Below, one piece after another: positions 9,559 through 21,569 of a DNA stretch of 57,813 nt. Position 1 is the first letter of the stretch. Every line of letters begins with the position of its first letter. This DNA comes from Pelagibacteraceae bacterium. GTDB lineage: Bacteria; Pseudomonadota; Alphaproteobacteria; Pelagibacterales; Pelagibacteraceae. Under the pieces are notes generated by a model. It worked only from the letters and a program-made list of their open reading frames with translations, was not told the DNA's origin and made no database searches. The DNA is taken from contig VTPD01000005.1 in assembly GCA_008638015.1 (NCBI GenBank), positions 1 to 57,813 on the forward strand, given 5' to 3'. The translations under genes were made by a program, and so were the position numbers.

Positions 9559-12500
9559 TTACAACTCTTGAATAGGTAGTACTTCCATTTGTTTATTTTT
9601 CATAGACGCAATTGCTTCTGTACATGCAATTGCTCCAGCAAGCGTAGTAAAGTAAGGTATAGTATTATTTAATGCAGATCGTCTTAAAGATTTTGAATCT
9701 TCAATAGATTTTTTTCCTGAAGTTGTATTAATAACAATATCAATTTTTTTATCATCTAGGTATTCAACGATGTGCGGAGATCCTTGAGTAACTTTATTTA
9801 TTTTTTCACATGTAATATTTTCAGCATTCAGAGTGTCCGCTGTTCTACCTGTAGCAAATAATTTAAATCCAAGATCTAATAATTTTTTTGCAAATGTTTT
9901 GATAAAAGGTTTATCTTTATCATTGACAGAAATAAAAACGGATCCTTGTTTAGGAAGAAAGTTTCCAGCAGAGATTTGACTTTTTGCATAAGCCATTCCA
10001 AAATCAAAGTCTATCCCCATGGACTCCCCCGTAGATTTCATTTCTGGTCCTAAAATTGTATCTACTTCAGGAAATTTATTAAATGGAAATACCGCTTCTT
10101 TTACTGAAAAAGTTTTTAGCTTTTTATTTGGAATATTTAGATCTTTTAATTTCATGCCAGACATAACTTTTGTCGCTATTTTTGCTACTGATATATTGGA
10201 AGCTTTTGAAACAAAAGGAACTGTTCTACTTGCTCGTGGATTAACCTCTAAAACATAAATGGTTTTCCCCTGCACCGCAAATTGAATATTAATCAAACCT
10301 ACAACTCCAATATTAAGGGCCAATTTTTTTGTTTGCTCCTCAATTTGTTGAATTAGATCTTTTGAAAGAGAATAGGGAGGTATGCAACACGCAGAATCTC
10401 CAGAGTGTATTCCGGCTTCTTCAATATGTTCCATGATGCCAGAAACATAGACTTCTTTTCCATCGCATATAGCATCAACATCAACTTCTATTGCGTCATT
10501 AAGAAATTTATCCAATAAAACTGGATTTTTTCCAGATACTTTTACTGCTTCTTCGATATAGGTTTTTAGTTGTTCATCATCATGAATAATTTCCATTGCT
10601 CTTCCCCCAAGCACATAAGAAGGTCTGATGACGAAAGGAAAATTTATTTTCTTAGCTATTTCAAATGCCTCTTCTTTAGATCTGGCCAATCCATTTTCAG
10701 CTTGTTTTAAATTTAGTTGATTTATTAAATTACTAAATCTTTCTCTATCTTCAGTCAGGTCAATGGAATCAAGTGGCGTTCCCAATATCGGATAATTATT
10801 ATCGTGAATTGCTTTTGCAAGTTTTAAAGGTGTTTGACCTCCAAATTGAACTATAACTCCTTTCAGTTTTCCTTTAGAATTTTCTTTTTTTAAAATCTCT
10901 AATACATATTCTTCAATTAAAGGCTCAAAATATAATCTATCACTTGTATCATAATCCGTAGATACCGTTTCTGGGTTACAATTAATCATGATGGTTTCAT
11001 ACCCAATTTCACTCAATGCGTAGCTTGCTTGACAACAGCAGTAATCAAACTCAATACCTTGTCCAATTCTGTTAGGACCACCTCCGATGATTACAACTTT
11101 TTCTTTTTCAGTTGGATTAGACTCGCATTCTCGATTTCCAGAGTATCCAACATCATAAGTTGAATACATATATGGTGTTACTGAATTAAATTCAGCAGCA
11201 CATGTGTCAACTTTTTTATAAACAGGAACAATACCAAGCTCATTTCTTTTTGTTATAATGTCTGATACTGGTTTTTTAATTATGTCTGATATTTTTTTAT
11301 CACTAAATCCAGAGGCTTTGACATAATTTAAAAAGTTTTTATTTTCAAATATATTTTTCTCAGTAATTTGTTTTTCAATATCAATAATTTCTTTAATTTG
11401 ATTTAAAAACCATGGGTCAATATTTGTTTTTTGATAAATGACATCAAAATTAAAATTCATACGAAATGCTTGAGCAACATATTGAATTTTTTGAGGAATA
11501 TTTTCTTCCAATCTTTTTTCTAACTCTTCTTTACTGATCGCAATTTCATCCAGCCCTTCAAGGCCAACTTCAAGTGAAACCAGTGCTTTTTGAAGAGATT
11601 CTTTGAAATTTCTTCCAATGGCCATTGCCTCACCAACTGATTTCATGGCTGTACCAAGTATTCCTTTTGATTTTTGAAATTTTTCAAAGGCAAATCTGGG
11701 TATTTTTGTAACTACATAGTCAATTGTAGGTTCAAAAGATGCTGGTGTATTTCCAGTAATATCATTAGTGATTTCATCTAAAGTATAACCAATAGCTAAT
11801 TTTGCAGCTACTTTTGCAATAGGAAAACCAGTTGCTTTAGATGCTAGAGCAGATGATCTTGAAACCCTAGGATTCATTTCAATGACAATCATTCTTCCAT
11901 TCTTGGGATTGATTGCAAATTGAACATTAGAACCTCCAGTTTCAACTCCAATTTTTCTCAAGCAATTAATAGATGCATCACGCATTACTTGATATTCTTT
12001 GTCGGTAAGCGTTAGTGCTGGAGCTACTGTTATAGAGTCTCCAGTATGAATTCCCATTGGATCAATATTTTCAATACTGCAAACTATAATACAGTTATCT
12101 TTTCTATCTCTCACGACTTCCATTTCAAATTCTTTCCATCCAACTAGAGATTCTTCAATTAGAACTTCATTTGTTGGAGATAAAGCCAACCCATTTTTTA
12201 CTATGGAGAAATATTCCTCTTCAGTATTAGCAACACCACCTCCAGTTCCTCCCAAAGTAAAAGAGGGTCTAATAATAGATGGCAAGGGTATTTCTTGAAG
12301 AATTTGTTTAGCTTCATCCATAGAATGACAAATTGCAGATTTTGCTGATTCAAGACCTATTTCATTCATATTCTTTTTAAATTTTTGTCTATCCTCTGCA
12401 TTGTCAATCGCTTCTGCGTTGGCTCCAATAAGTTCAATATTGTATTTTTTTAAAATTCCATTTTTATGAAGTAGCATTGCTGCATTTAGACCTGTTTGAC

Positions 12501-12774
12501 CGCCCATGGTTGGAAGAATTGCATCAGGTTTTTCTATTTGAATTATCTTTTCAATAATTTCAGACGTAATAGGCTCAATGTAAGTTTTGTGAGCAACATT
12601 GGGATCTGTCATGATAGTTGCTGGATTTGAGTTAATTAAAATAATTCTGTATCCCTCTTCTTTTAACGCTTTACACGCTTGCGTTCCGGAATAATCAAAT
12701 TCGCAGGCTTGTCCAATCACAATAGGTCCTGCACCAATAATTAGTATTGTTTTAATATCAGTTCTTTTTGGCAT
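9559..12774 (-). CDS. carB: Carbamoyl-phosphate synthase large chain
   Basis: 1071 aa; duplicated ATP-grasp halves, [23 protein letters not shown]-terminal MGS-like domain. Confidence 0.98.
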   Translation of the reverse strand: MPKRTDIKTILIIGAGPIVIGQACEFDYSGTQACKALKEEGYRIILINSNPATIMTDPNVAHKTYIEPITSEIIEKIIQIEKPDAILPTMGGQTGLNAAMLLHKNGILKKYNIELIGANAEAIDNAEDRQKFKKNMNEIGLESAKSAICHSMDEAKQILQEIPLPSIIRPSFTLGGTGGGVANTEEEYFSIVKNGLALSPTNEVLIEESLVGWKEFEMEVVRDRKDNCIIVCSIENIDPMGIHTGDSITVAPALTLTDKEYQVMRDASINCLRKIGVETGGSNVQFAINPKNGRMIVIEMNPRVSRSSALASKATGFPIAKVAAKLAIGYTLDEITNDITGNTPASFEPTIDYVVTKIPRFAFEKFQKSKGILGTAMKSVGEAMAIGRNFKESLQKALVSLEVGLEGLDEIAISKEELEKRLEENIPQKIQYVAQAFRMNFNFDVIYQKTNIDPWFLNQIKEIIDIEKQITEKNIFENKNFLNYVKASGFSDKKISDIIKKPVSDIITKRNELGIVPVYKKVDTCAAEFNSVTPYMYSTYDVGYSGNRECESNPTEKEKVVIIGGGPNRIGQGIEFDYCCCQASYALSEIGYETIMINCNPETVSTDYDTSDRLYFEPLIEEYVLEILKKENSKGKLKGVIVQFGGQTPLKLAKAIHDNNYPILGTPLDSIDLTEDRERFSNLINQLNLKQAENGLARSKEEAFEIAKKINFPFVIRPSYVLGGRAMEIIHDDEQLKTYIEEAVKVSGKNPVLLDKFLNDAIEVDVDAICDGKEVYVSGIMEHIEEAGIHSGDSACCIPPYSLSKDLIQQIEEQTKKLALNIGVVGLINIQFAVQGKTIYVLEVNPRASRTVPFVSKASNISVAKIATKVMSGMKLKDLNIPNKKLKTFSVKEAVFPFNKFPEVDTILGPEMKSTGESMGIDFDFGMAYAKSQISAGNFLPKQGSVFISVNDKDKPFIKTFAKKLLDLGFKLFATGRTADTLNAENITCEKINKVTQGSPHIVEYLDDKKIDIVINTTSGKKSIEDSKSLRRSALNNTIPYFTTLAGAIACTEAIASMKNKQMEVLPIQEL

Positions 12775-14029
12775 TTACTTTTATTACTTCTATAAATTGT
12801 TTGAATAAATAATTGCTATCATGAGGACCAGGGCTTGACTCAGGATGATATTGAACAGAAAAAGCTGAAGTTTTCTTTGACGATATTCCTTCAATACTTC
12901 CATCAAATAAAGAAACGTGAGTAACCTCAACATCATCAGGCAAAGAGTCTTTGTCAATTTCAAAACCATGATTCTGCGATGTGATTTCTACTTTTGAATT
13001 TGAAATATTTTTAACAGGATGGTTAGCACCTCTGTGTCCTTGGTGCATTTTCTTTGTTGAGCATCCAAGCGCATGCCCAAGTAATTGATGACCCAAGCAA
13101 ATACCAAACAATGGTATTTGTTTATCTAATATTTTTTTAATACAATTATTTGCAAACATTGATGTTGCAGCAGGATCTCCAGGGCCATTCGATAAAAAAA
13201 TTCCATCTGGCTTAAGTTCTTCTATTTTTTCAAAAGTTGTATTTGCAGGTACCACAGTAACTTTGCAGCCAAGATTAGAAAAATTTCTTAAGATATTTTT
13301 TTTAATACCAAAATCTATTGCAACTATGTGATAGAAATAGTCGTTATTTTTTTCATAACCAGTTTCTTTTTTCCAAATACTTATATCTTCCCATTTGTAA
13401 ATGTCTTTTGTAGTTACTTTTAGTGTGAGATCTAAATTTTTAAGACCCGTCCACTTTTGACATTCACCAAGGTAAAAATCATTTGTTTGAGACTTTCCAT
13501 TAACGATAGTTCCTTTTAAAGAACCTTTGGTTCTAATTAAATTAGTAAGGGCTCTTGAATCAATTCCGCAAATACCTACAATGTTATTTTTTTTTAACCA
13601 ATCATTTAAGTGTTTGAGGGATCTGTAGTTAGATGGTTCTGTTATTTCTTTGCTAAAAATAACTCCTTTCAACCATACTTTATCTGACTCAATATCTTCT
13701 AAGTTTGTACCTACATTTCCAATATGAGGAAAAGTGAAATTTATAATTTGATCTGAATAAGATGGATCAGTTATAATTTCTTGGTAGCCAGTCATTGAAG
13801 TATTAAAGCAAACTTCTCCAACAGCGTGTGCCTCCAAACCAATGCCAAAGCCCTCAAAAACTGTTCCGTCTTCTAGAATTAAAATACCTGTGGATTGTTG
13901 ATTATTTAAAATATCTGGATCTGCTATTACTTCTTTATTTAACAAAAATACAACCCATGAGTTAAAGAATCGTTCTCTATAAAAAAACTTTGGCGGAACA
14001 TATGAAAAAGACTTAAACTCGTCAAGCAA
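12758..14029 (-). CDS. carA: Carbamoyl-phosphate synthase small chain
   Basis: Glutamine amidotransferase motif [31 protein letters not shown]-terminal ~45 aa poorly supported. Confidence 0.95.
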   Translation of the reverse strand: MLDEFKSFSYVPPKFFYRERFFNSWVVFLLNKEVIADPDILNNQQSTGILILEDGTVFEGFGIGLEAHAVGEVCFNTSMTGYQEIITDPSYSDQIINFTFPHIGNVGTNLEDIESDKVWLKGVIFSKEITEPSNYRSLKHLNDWLKKNNIVGICGIDSRALTNLIRTKGSLKGTIVNGKSQTNDFYLGECQKWTGLKNLDLTLKVTTKDIYKWEDISIWKKETGYEKNNDYFYHIVAIDFGIKKNILRNFSNLGCKVTVVPANTTFEKIEELKPDGIFLSNGPGDPAATSMFANNCIKKILDKQIPLFGICLGHQLLGHALGCSTKKMHQGHRGANHPVKNISNSKVEITSQNHGFEIDKDSLPDDVEVTHVSLFDGSIEGISSKKTSAFSVQYHPESSPGPHDSNYLFKQFIEVIKVNAKKN

Positions 14030-14062
14030 GTAAAGTAGAAGTCTAGGGATAAATAATTTTTT

Positions 14063-14527
14063 ATGTCATTAATTTTTAAAAAAATCACTGAAGCGTTAAA
14101 TGAATCTATCAAAAGCAAAGATACAGTAAGATTGTTGACTTTAAGATCAATTATCTCTCAAAAAAAAGATAAAGAAATTGAACTCCGATCTGGAAGCAAA
14201 AAAGAGATTCAAGATGAGGATATTGTAAATATTTTAAACAAAATGATGAAGCAACGAAAAGAGTCGATATCTATGTACGAGCAGGGTGGAAGACAAGATT
14301 TAATAGATAAAGAAAAGTCAGAAATAGCAATTATAGAAGAGTTTTTGCCACAACAAATGAGTGAAGATGAAATTAAAGCTGCCTGTGTAGCAGCCATCAA
14401 AGACAGCGAAGCAGCTAGTTTAAAAGATATGGGAAAAGTCATGAAAATTTTAAAAGAAAAATATTTGGGTAAAATGGATTTTGCTAAGGCAGGACAGCTA
14501 TTGAAAGAGACTTTGCAAAACGGATGA
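14063..14527 (+). CDS. yqeY: GatB/YqeY domain protein
   Basis: 154 aa; LRSIISQKKDKEIELR, EEFLPQQMSEDEI, MGKVMKILKEKYLGKMDFAKAGQLLK. Confidence 0.88.
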   Translation: MSLIFKKITEALNESIKSKDTVRLLTLRSIISQKKDKEIELRSGSKKEIQDEDIVNILNKMMKQRKESISMYEQGGRQDLIDKEKSEIAIIEEFLPQQMSEDEIKAACVAAIKDSEAASLKDMGKVMKILKEKYLGKMDFAKAGQLLKETLQNG

Positions 14528-16284
14528 TGAAATATCCCAAAAGTTATCTGGAAGAAATAACACAGAGATTAAAAGTGTCTGATGTAGTGGGTGGCACAGT
14601 AAAACTTACAAAACGAGGAAAAGAGTTTGTTGGTTTGTCACCTTTTACTAATGAAAAAACACCGTCCTTTACTGTAAATGATGAAAAGGGATTTTATCAT
14701 TGTTTTAGTAGTGGTGAACATGGTGGTATTTTTGATTTTTTAGTTAAGATTGAAAAAATGACTTTTGGTGATGCGGTTAGAAAACTTGCAGCAAAAGCAG
14801 GTATGCCTGAGTATAGATTTACTAAACAAAATGTAGAACAGGAAAAGCAGGAAAAAAGGTCAGGAAAAATATTTGAATTATTTTTTAGTTATTGTTTCAA
14901 AAATCTTCACAGAGAAGAAAATAAGCAACATTTAGAATATCTTTTAAATCGATCCATTAAACGAGAAACAATAGAATTTTTTCAATTAGGTTTCTGTGAT
15001 GATAGCGATAGAGCAAGTGAACATTTTAAAAAATTAGGTTTTTCTGAAAAAGAATTAATTGAAACAGGAATCTTTTATTTAAATGAACAAAAAAGAACTT
15101 TAGTTCCAAGATTTAAAAATAGAATTATTTTCCCTATTAAAAACCTATTCAATTATTACATTGGCTGTGGCGGCAGAACAGTTTTATCATCTGTGCCAGC
15201 AAAATATATCAATTCACCTGAAACTATTTTTTTTAAAAAAGGCAATAATCTTTATAATTTTCATAATGCAAAAAAAGAAAGTAAGCACTCAGATTATTTG
15301 TTAATGGTAGAGGGATACATGGATGTGGTAAGTCTTTTTAACCATGGCATCAAAAATGTTTGTGCAACTCTTGGAACAGCTATAACTGATAATCAAATTA
15401 ATTTAGCTTGGAGAAATTTTAAAAATTTAGTCATATGTTTTGATGGAGATTCCAGCGGTATTGCAGCAGCATATCGTGCAGCTGAAAAGTTAATTAAAAT
15501 TTTGAAGCCTAATCATAATGTTTTTTTTATGATCATGCCAAATGGCATGGATCCTGATGACTATGTAAATAAATATGGAACAGATCGTTTTTATCAATTA
15601 TTGGACAATAAAAAAAATCTCACAGAATTTATTTTTGATTACAATGTAGGTAGTTTAAAGGATTTTAGTCCTGCCTCATTATCCAATCTAGAAAAAACAT
15701 TAATAGATTTGTCTGATACAGTTGAAGATCAAATTATAAAAAAATATTTCAAAGGATACTTTAAAAACCAAATATTTGAAAAATTAATTAAAAAAAACAA
15801 AAATAAACTTAACAAATTTCAAATAAGCAATTCTTTTGACAAGGAAAGATTAAATATGTCCGAAATAGAAATTAAAGAATATTCCTTATGTCAATTATTA
15901 ATAAAATTTCCTGAATATTCCGGAAAAATTATTGAACAAATATCAGAAATCAATTTTTCTTTAGAATTAACTAATCAAATCAAACTAAAATTTGTTAATT
16001 TCATATTAGATCATCCGGGTCTATCAAGTTCTCAAATATTAGAACTATTTCAAAAAGAAAAAATAAAAAATTTTGATGATTTTAATAAATTTAGTAATAA
16101 AAATATTTCAGTTGCTAAAATTGATTTGGATACATTCGTTAATTTAGTAGATGATTATAAGCGACAACTGGAAGATATTGCCAAAAGAAGAAAAATTGAA
16201 GAGTTGGAAAATGAATTTTCCTCAAATATGAGTGAGCAGGCATATAATGAGTTAATTTCGTTAAAAAACAGCCCTAATGCTTAA
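14524..16284 (+). CDS. dnaG: DNA primase
   Basis: 586 aa; Toprim LLMVEGYMDVVSLFNHGIKNVCATLGTAIT; ahead of rpoD. N-terminal zinc-finger region GLSPFTNEKTPSFTVNDEKGFYHCFSSGEHGGIFDF. Confidence 0.97.
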   Translation: MMKYPKSYLEEITQRLKVSDVVGGTVKLTKRGKEFVGLSPFTNEKTPSFTVNDEKGFYHCFSSGEHGGIFDFLVKIEKMTFGDAVRKLAAKAGMPEYRFTKQNVEQEKQEKRSGKIFELFFSYCFKNLHREENKQHLEYLLNRSIKRETIEFFQLGFCDDSDRASEHFKKLGFSEKELIETGIFYLNEQKRTLVPRFKNRIIFPIKNLFNYYIGCGGRTVLSSVPAKYINSPETIFFKKGNNLYNFHNAKKESKHSDYLLMVEGYMDVVSLFNHGIKNVCATLGTAITDNQINLAWRNFKNLVICFDGDSSGIAAAYRAAEKLIKILKPNHNVFFMIMPNGMDPDDYVNKYGTDRFYQLLDNKKNLTEFIFDYNVGSLKDFSPASLSNLEKTLIDLSDTVEDQIIKKYFKGYFKNQIFEKLIKKNKNKLNKFQISNSFDKERLNMSEIEIKEYSLCQLLIKFPEYSGKIIEQISEINFSLELTNQIKLKFVNFILDHPGLSSSQILELFQKEKIKNFDDFNKFSNKNISVAKIDLDTFVNLVDDYKRQLEDIAKRRKIEELENEFSSNMSEQAYNELISLKNSPNA

Positions 16285-16336
16285 ATATTCCTGTTCAAAT
16301 TTTTGAAAAAAAATATAAGTTCACACAGGTTTAAAA

Positions 16337-18199
16337 GTGAAAAAATTAATATCCAAATCATTTGAGCGTTTATGTGAAAAAGGTCTTTCAAGAGGCTTCA
16401 TCACTTATGAAGAATTACAAAAATCTTTAGGTAAAAGAAATGCCAATGTTGAAAGTCTTGAGCAGGCAGTTTTGCATATTTTTGATCAAGCGATCACTTT
16501 AGTTCAAAAGAAATCTGATTTTAAAGTTAAAAAAACAGAATCTGAAATTGCTAAACAGCCAAAAAACCAAGAGAGAAGCGATGATCCTATTCGAATGTAT
16601 CTTAGGGAAATGGGTGGAGTCGAGCTTTTATCGAGAGAGGGTGAAATTGCGATTGCTAAAAGAATTGAATCTGGAAAATATGTAATGGTTAGCTCCCTAT
16701 CAGAGAGTCCAATAACAGCTAGAAAAATTTATGATTGGGAAAATAAATTAATCAATAATGAAATGTTGGTTCGAGACATTATTGATCTTGATACAAATTT
16801 TTTAGATGATGATAAGTTAAAAAAAACGATCAAAGAAAATAATAAAAAAGAAGGAAAAGAAGATAAAAATAAAGACGATGATAAAAAAGAAGGAGAGGAG
16901 ACAACAGATAACTCTGTTGATGATGAAGATGAGTATAATATTTCTCTTGCCTCTTTAGAAATTGAGTTAAAACCAAAAATTTTAGAAACATTTAAAAGAA
17001 TTACTAAAAATTATAATAAACTTTTGGCTTATCAGGCAGAAAGTTTAGATTGTATTTTAGCAGGACAAAAATTTAGTGATAGTAAAAAGAAAAACTATGA
17101 AAAAATAAAAAAAGAAATCATGGATGAAATGCTTGGTTTGCAGTTTAACCAAGTAACTCAAGAAGAGCTCGTAACTTTAAATTACAATGAAAATAAAAAA
17201 GCGATCAATCTTGATGGCGATTTAATGAGAGCTGCAACCAAATATGGAATTTCAAGAGAAGACTTTATTAAGTATTATGTTGGAAATGAACTAAACCCAA
17301 ATTTTGAAGCTTTTCTAAGTGGGGACAAGAATTGGTCTAAGTTTTTTAAAAATGAGCAAAGAATATTTAAAGATACAAGAGAAAAATTAATTAAATTAAG
17401 TAAAGAAATTGGAATTTCAATTACCGATTTTAAAATATTAGTTAATAAGATCAAAAAAGGAGAAAGAGAATCAAGAATTGCTAAAAAGGAAATGATCGAA
17501 GCTAATTTAAGACTCGTTATTTCGATTGCAAAAAAATATACAAATAGAGGTCTGCAGTTCTTAGATCTAATTCAAGAGGGGAATATAGGGCTGATGAAGG
17601 CAGTTGATAAGTTTGAGTACAGAAGAGGATATAAGTTTTCTACGTATGCTACCTGGTGGATCAGGCAAGCTATTACAAGATCAATTGCTGACCAGGCTAG
17701 AACGATTAGAATTCCAGTCCACATGATTGAAACTATTAATAAAATTGTAAGAACATCAAGACAAATGATGAGTGAGTTTGGAAGAGAGCCAACTCCAGAG
17801 GAATTATCTAAAAAATTAGCTATGCCACTTGAAAAGGTCAGAAAAGTTTTAAAAATAGCTAAAGAGCCTATCTCATTAGAAACCCCAGTTGGCGATGAAG
17901 AGGACAGTAGTTTGGGAGATTTTATCGAAGATACAAATGCATTAATACCTGTAGATGCGGCTATACAAACGGGATTAAAAAATTCGACTACTAAGGTTTT
18001 GGCTACTTTAACACCAAGAGAAGAAAGAGTATTAAGAATGAGATTTGGAATAGGTATGAATACAGATCATACATTAGAGGAAGTTGGTCAGCAGTTTTCT
18101 GTTACAAGAGAGCGTATTAGACAAATTGAAGCCAAAGCTTTAAGAAAATTAAAGCATCCAAGTAGATCAAGACAATTAAAAAGTTTTTTAGATAATTAA
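16337..18199 (+). CDS. rpoD: RNA polymerase primary sigma factor (sigma-70)
   Basis: 620 aa; [43 protein letters not shown], region 4 [26 protein letters not shown] start. Confidence 0.98.
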   Translation: MKKLISKSFERLCEKGLSRGFITYEELQKSLGKRNANVESLEQAVLHIFDQAITLVQKKSDFKVKKTESEIAKQPKNQERSDDPIRMYLREMGGVELLSREGEIAIAKRIESGKYVMVSSLSESPITARKIYDWENKLINNEMLVRDIIDLDTNFLDDDKLKKTIKENNKKEGKEDKNKDDDKKEGEETTDNSVDDEDEYNISLASLEIELKPKILETFKRITKNYNKLLAYQAESLDCILAGQKFSDSKKKNYEKIKKEIMDEMLGLQFNQVTQEELVTLNYNENKKAINLDGDLMRAATKYGISREDFIKYYVGNELNPNFEAFLSGDKNWSKFFKNEQRIFKDTREKLIKLSKEIGISITDFKILVNKIKKGERESRIAKKEMIEANLRLVISIAKKYTNRGLQFLDLIQEGNIGLMKAVDKFEYRRGYKFSTYATWWIRQAITRSIADQARTIRIPVHMIETINKIVRTSRQMMSEFGREPTPEELSKKLAMPLEKVRKVLKIAKEPISLETPVGDEEDSSLGDFIEDTNALIPVDAAIQTGLKNSTTKVLATLTPREERVLRMRFGIGMNTDHTLEEVGQQFSVTRERIRQIEAKALRKLKHPSRSRQLKSFLDN

Positions 18200-18241
18200 T
18201 CTCATTTTAATTTTTTTAAAAATGATATAAAAATTAACTAT

Positions 18242-18318
18242 GGGCCTGTAGCTCAGTTGGTTAGAGCCCCCCGCTCATAACGGGGTTGTCCGGGGTTCAA
18301 ATCCCTGCGGGCCCACCA
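18242..18318 (+). tRNA. tRNA with CAT anticodon (elongator Met or lysidine-type Ile2)
   Basis: Cloverleaf by eye: acceptor GGGCCTG/CGGGCCC, anticodon stem CCCCG/CGGGG, loop CTCATAA, T-arm CGGGG-TTCAAAT-CCCTG, encoded CCA; paired G1-C72 argues against initiator. Confidence 0.95.
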
Positions 18319-18323
18319 CATAA

Positions 18324-19226
18324 ATGAAAAAACCAAATTTCCAAAGTTATACTTTATTAATTTTGCTTGCAGCAATTTGGGGTTCTGCTTTTTTTAATTA
18401 TAAAATAGTTTTAAAAAGTTTTGATGTTTTTACTTTGTCGGGAGGAAGATTATTTTTTGCAAGCATATTTTCTATTGCTATTTCTCTCTTTTTTTTATCA
18501 TCCGTTAAAATAAAAGATTTTTTTTCAAAAGATTATTATTTATTTTTTTTTATTGGGTTAGTTAATTATGCAGCCCCGTTTACGCTGATAGGAATTGGTA
18601 TTGATAAAATGAGTAGTGGCTTAGCTGCACTACTTATGTCTGCCGGTCCTTTTTATGCAATCATATTATCGCATTTTTTAAGTGATGATAAATTTAATAA
18701 ATATAAATTTATTGGAACCTGCATTGGTTTTTCTAGTGTCGCAGTATTAGTTTATGATCAAATATACATAACGGAAACTACTAATTTAACTTCCGTATTA
18801 TTTGTTATGAGTGCCTCACTTTTTTATATTTGTGGAGGGATGATTATTAAAAAAAATATGAACAAATATAATAATGAAACCACTACATGTTTTTCATTAA
18901 TTTGGGCAGCTTTACTAATGATTCCATTAACTTATTATTTTTACACTGAGCCAGATGATAAATTATTTTATATTGAAAGTTTTTATAGCTTAATTTATTT
19001 AGGAGTAGTTTCAACAGCTATTGCTTTTTACATTAGAGCAATCATCATTATAAAAAACGGTCTTGTATTTATGTCCCAAGTATCTTTATTGATACCAATT
19101 TTTGGAGTTTTTTTTAGTTATATTTTTTTACAGGAAAAACTTTATCCAAGTATGCTTATCTCATTAATATTATTAATTGTTGGACTTTCGATTTTACAAA
19201 AAGGGTACGCAATAAAAGAACAATAA
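18324..19226 (+). CDS. DMT-superfamily (EamA) transporter
   Basis: 300 aa, about 10 hydrophobic segments; LLAAIWGSAFFNYKI, LGVVSTAIAFYIRA, LLIPIFGVFFSYIFLQEKL. Confidence 0.85.
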   Translation: MKKPNFQSYTLLILLAAIWGSAFFNYKIVLKSFDVFTLSGGRLFFASIFSIAISLFFLSSVKIKDFFSKDYYLFFFIGLVNYAAPFTLIGIGIDKMSSGLAALLMSAGPFYAIILSHFLSDDKFNKYKFIGTCIGFSSVAVLVYDQIYITETTNLTSVLFVMSASLFYICGGMIIKKNMNKYNNETTTCFSLIWAALLMIPLTYYFYTEPDDKLFYIESFYSLIYLGVVSTAIAFYIRAIIIIKNGLVFMSQVSLLIPIFGVFFSYIFLQEKLYPSMLISLILLIVGLSILQKGYAIKEQ

Positions 19227-19227
19227 A

Positions 19228-19821
19228 TTAGTTTTTATTTATGTATTCTTGTAAATTTTGAATAAGACCTGCAAAACCCTTGTTTGCAACTATAGAAGCA
19301 AATTCTTCCCTTTGCGTTCTTGCTAAGCTTAAGCCTTCAACCACCAAATCTCTTATAACCAATTTATTATTAATTAAAAAAACCCTCCAATCCACAAGGA
19401 TTTCTTGCTTATCTTTTTTTGAAATAATCTTAGAGTTTACAAGAACATAATTATCGCTAATTTTTTTTGATCCAGTTACTTGCACTTCCTGGTCAGAGTA
19501 GTCAGTAAGTTTGGAAGATAAATTTTTTGTAAAAAAAATTGTAAAAGTATCTACATACTCTTTTAACTGTTTTTCACTTATTTTCTTTCTTTCTTCTCCA
19601 AGTGTATATTTTGCTAAACCTTCAACATCAACTGAGTTTAATGCTAGTTGCTCGAGTTGCTTTTTTTTGTCTACTTTATTTAAAGCGCTATCTAAAATAA
19701 TTTTTTTTGCGTTGCTAGTTGTGTTGCTAATAAAATTTTCAGCTTTTTTTTCAAATGCAAATAAATTTTGATTAAAAAATAATGAAACAATTATAGTAAA
19801 TATAAAAAACTTATTTTTCAT
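19228..19821 (-). CDS. mlaC: MlaC/Ttg2D-family phospholipid-binding ABC transporter accessory protein
   Basis: Signal peptide; DYSDQEVQVTGSKKISDNYVLVNSKI, VDWRVFLINNKLVIRDLVVEGLSLARTQREEFASIV. Confidence 0.85.
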   Translation of the reverse strand: MKNKFFIFTIIVSLFFNQNLFAFEKKAENFISNTTSNAKKIILDSALNKVDKKKQLEQLALNSVDVEGLAKYTLGEERKKISEKQLKEYVDTFTIFFTKNLSSKLTDYSDQEVQVTGSKKISDNYVLVNSKIISKKDKQEILVDWRVFLINNKLVIRDLVVEGLSLARTQREEFASIVANKGFAGLIQNLQEYINKN

Positions 19822-19846
19822 ATCGTTAGAATTTTATAATATAGGA

Positions 19847-20578
19847 TTATTTAAAATCTTTCCACTCATCTTTAGGGGTGGAATTATTAGAAATAAGATT
19901 TTCTCTTCTTTGCAAATAAAGACTTCTTATGCTCGCATACAAATCGACTGAATTTTTTTCTAAATTTTTAAAAGATTTTAAATTGTTAGCTCTAAAATCA
20001 GTAACATCTAAACCTTTTTCTATATAATAGACTTTTTCTTCAAAATCTGAATTCATCATCTCTCTATCACCAACAGTCATGATATAAAATGGATCAAGAA
20101 ATGTATTTCCTATTCTTCCAACGGCATCTCTAACCGTGGTAGGTCCTAATATTGGCAAGACAAAGTAACACCCTGGGCCAACACCCCAAGCACCCAAAGT
20201 TTGACCATAATCTTCATGATCTAATTTTTCGAGTCCCATTTTTTGTGCTGGATCAAATAATCCCAAAATTCCAAAAGTTGTATTAATTAAAAATCTACCA
20301 GAGTTATTAAATGCATTTGAAAAATTACCCTGAAGAATGTCATTAGGGATTGTTATTAAATATAAAATATTTGATGTTGCATTGTTAACTCCGCTTTTTA
20401 CAGGAGCGGGTAAGTAGCTGTAACCAGTTGCAACCGGTTTAAAAATTACTTTATCTAGAGCATTGTTGAATGCAAAAGTTGCCCGATTAACTTTTTCAAA
20501 ACAGTCTTTAGTTGCTGCATATGAATTTGAACTAATAAAAAGTGTTAAAAGCAATGCAAATATTTTAATATTTTTCAT
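19847..20578 (-). CDS. mlaA: MlaA/VacJ-family lipoprotein
   Basis: 243 aa; FEKVNRATFAFNNALDKVIFKPVATGY, LGAWGVGPGCYFVLPILGPTTVRDAVG. Confidence 0.93.
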   Translation of the reverse strand: MKNIKIFALLLTLFISSNSYAATKDCFEKVNRATFAFNNALDKVIFKPVATGYSYLPAPVKSGVNNATSNILYLITIPNDILQGNFSNAFNNSGRFLINTTFGILGLFDPAQKMGLEKLDHEDYGQTLGAWGVGPGCYFVLPILGPTTVRDAVGRIGNTFLDPFYIMTVGDREMMNSDFEEKVYYIEKGLDVTDFRANNLKSFKNLEKNSVDLYASIRSLYLQRRENLISNNSTPKDEWKDFK

Positions 20579-20633
20579 GTTGTGAGAACTGTATATTTTA
20601 TTTTTTTTATAAATATATATTAATATTTATTAA

Positions 20634-21101
20634 ATGATTAAATTAAAAACTCCAAATTTTGAGGTTTGCAATAACAGAAAGATTAAATACATTATTATTC
20701 ATTATACTGACATGAAGACTTTGAGCTCAGCAATTAAAAGATTACAATCAAAAGTTGCAAAAGTAAGCTGTCATTATATTATTTCTAAAAAAGGCACCAT
20801 TTATCAGCTTGTTAATGAGAAAGATATTGCCTGGCATGCTGGAATCTCAAAATGGGGCAAAGATATTAATTTAAATGACAAATCAATAGGTATTGAATTA
20901 GACAATAATGGTTTTGAGGATTATCCAAATAAACAGATAAAAAGCCTAATAAAACTAATAAAAAAAATTAAAAAAAAATACAAAATAAGGAAAAATAGAG
21001 TTCTTGGTCACTCTCACATTGCCCCAGATAGAAAAATTGATCCTGGTCCTAAATTTCCTTGGAAAGTTCTTAATAGGAACAATCTATCGAATTTATATTG
21101 A
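20634..21101 (+). CDS. N-acetylmuramoyl-L-alanine amidase (AmpD-like)
   Basis: IIHYTDM, SCHYIISKKGTIYQLV, IAWHAGISKWG, LGHSHIAPDRKIDPGPKFPW. Confidence 0.9.
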   Translation: MIKLKTPNFEVCNNRKIKYIIIHYTDMKTLSSAIKRLQSKVAKVSCHYIISKKGTIYQLVNEKDIAWHAGISKWGKDINLNDKSIGIELDNNGFEDYPNKQIKSLIKLIKKIKKKYKIRKNRVLGHSHIAPDRKIDPGPKFPWKVLNRNNLSNLY

Positions 21102-21130
21102 ATTTTCTTAATTTTAGAACTATATGAAAC

Positions 21131-21488
21131 CTGCTAGTTGGTTGAATGGTAGCTTTTAGCATTGCTAAAAGAGGAAAGTCTGGGCTCCATAGGAAAAAGT
21201 ACCAGGTAATACCTGGCAAGAGTGATCTTAGGGATAGTGCCACAGAAAATATACCGCCTAATCAAGGCAAGGGTGAAAAGGTGAGGTAAGAGCTCACCGG
21301 TTTTTTAGTAATAAAAAACGCATGGAAAACCCTACTTGGAGCAAGACCAAATAGGAGTAGCGTGGTTTTAATTAACCAAATTTCCTAAATTAGCTACTCG
21401 GGTTGGTTGCTTGAATCACTTGGCGACAAGTGATCTAGATAAATTATCATTTTAAATGACAAAACCCAGCTTACAGACCAACTAGCAA
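21131..21488 (+). ncRNA. rnpB: RNase P RNA (bacterial type A)
   Basis: GAGGAAAGTCTGGGCTCC core, CCACAGAAAATATACCGCC, GTGAGGTAAGAGCTCACCGG; termini pair GCTAGTTGGT...ACCAACTAGC. Confidence 0.95.
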
Positions 21489-21569
21489 AATAATCAAAAG
21501 ATTCACAGAAAAAGTACAAAAATAGAACAATTAATAATTGTTTATAATTGTTTCATTTACTAAAAAAAT

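Noticed and set aside
13890-14029. N-terminal ~45 aa of the carA ORF
   Set aside because: Not rejected as a gene, but [19 protein letters not shown] is atypical for CarA; recognisable homology starts near [17 protein letters not shown], so the start is probably over-extended and not a novel domain.
18203-18228. Inverted repeat CATTTT...AAAATG downstream of rpoD considered as a terminator
   Set aside because: Only 6 bp, all A/T apart from one pair, no GC stem; likely background for this composition.
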